Source: an uncultured Acidimicrobiia bacterium
GTDB lineage: Bacteria; Actinomycetota; Acidimicrobiia; Spongiisociales; JAENVV01
Direction of reading: 5' to 3'
Assembly: GCA_905480085.1 (NCBI GenBank)
Contig: CAJQPD010000147.1
Span: 1-7,012 of the forward strand
DNA length: 7,012 nucleotides
The notes beneath the pieces are model-generated. The model made no database searches and was not told the origin of the DNA. It saw only the letters and a program-made list of their open reading frames with translations. Shown here in pieces: positions 7,012 through 7,012 of this stretch. Both the position numbers and the translations under genes were made by a program. The stretch's first letter is position 1. Each line of letters opens with the position of its first letter.

Positions 7012-7012
7012 G

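Overview
The window is densely coding, GC-rich DNA. It most likely comes from an actinobacterium (Actinomycetota). This rests on frequent GTG starts and GC-rich codons in most of the DNA, on multi-TM sensor kinases with HisKA_3-type cores and an 'LFPDG' membrane signature, and on an ABC exporter of a type common in that phylum. No lower rank can be assigned from the sequence alone.

Layout. Two tandem paralogous membrane histidine-kinase-like genes lie on the + strand: 3-1844 (cut by the left edge) and 1841-3982, joined by an ATGA stop/start overlap. Three genes run toward them on the - strand: an ABC exporter subunit (7011-5134, cut by the right edge), a NarL/LuxR-type response regulator (5095-4430) and a stand-alone receiver domain (4356-3979). 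The two sets meet tail to tail, and their stop codons share a 4-base CTAG palindrome. There is no gene-free stretch over 300 bases. The largest gap, 73 nt between the two regulator genes, holds two inverted repeats.

How the parts may work together. The two kinases look reciprocally broken. The first keeps the phospho-acceptor histidine motif (DLHDGAQQ) but has lost the N-box Asn, the G1 box and most of the ATP lid. The second keeps a textbook ATP-binding domain (N, DDGKGF and GAGLNG boxes) but has Asp where the acceptor His should be, and has also lost the adjacent Asp. The simplest reading is an obligate heteromeric kinase in which the second protein phosphorylates the first. Phosphate would then pass to one or both receivers: the DNA-binding NarL-type regulator and the output-less receiver, which could be a phosphate sink, a relay or a protein-binding switch. 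The ABC exporter just upstream of the regulators may be a target or a co-expressed effector. The heteromeric wiring is inferred; the motif losses are read directly from the sequence.
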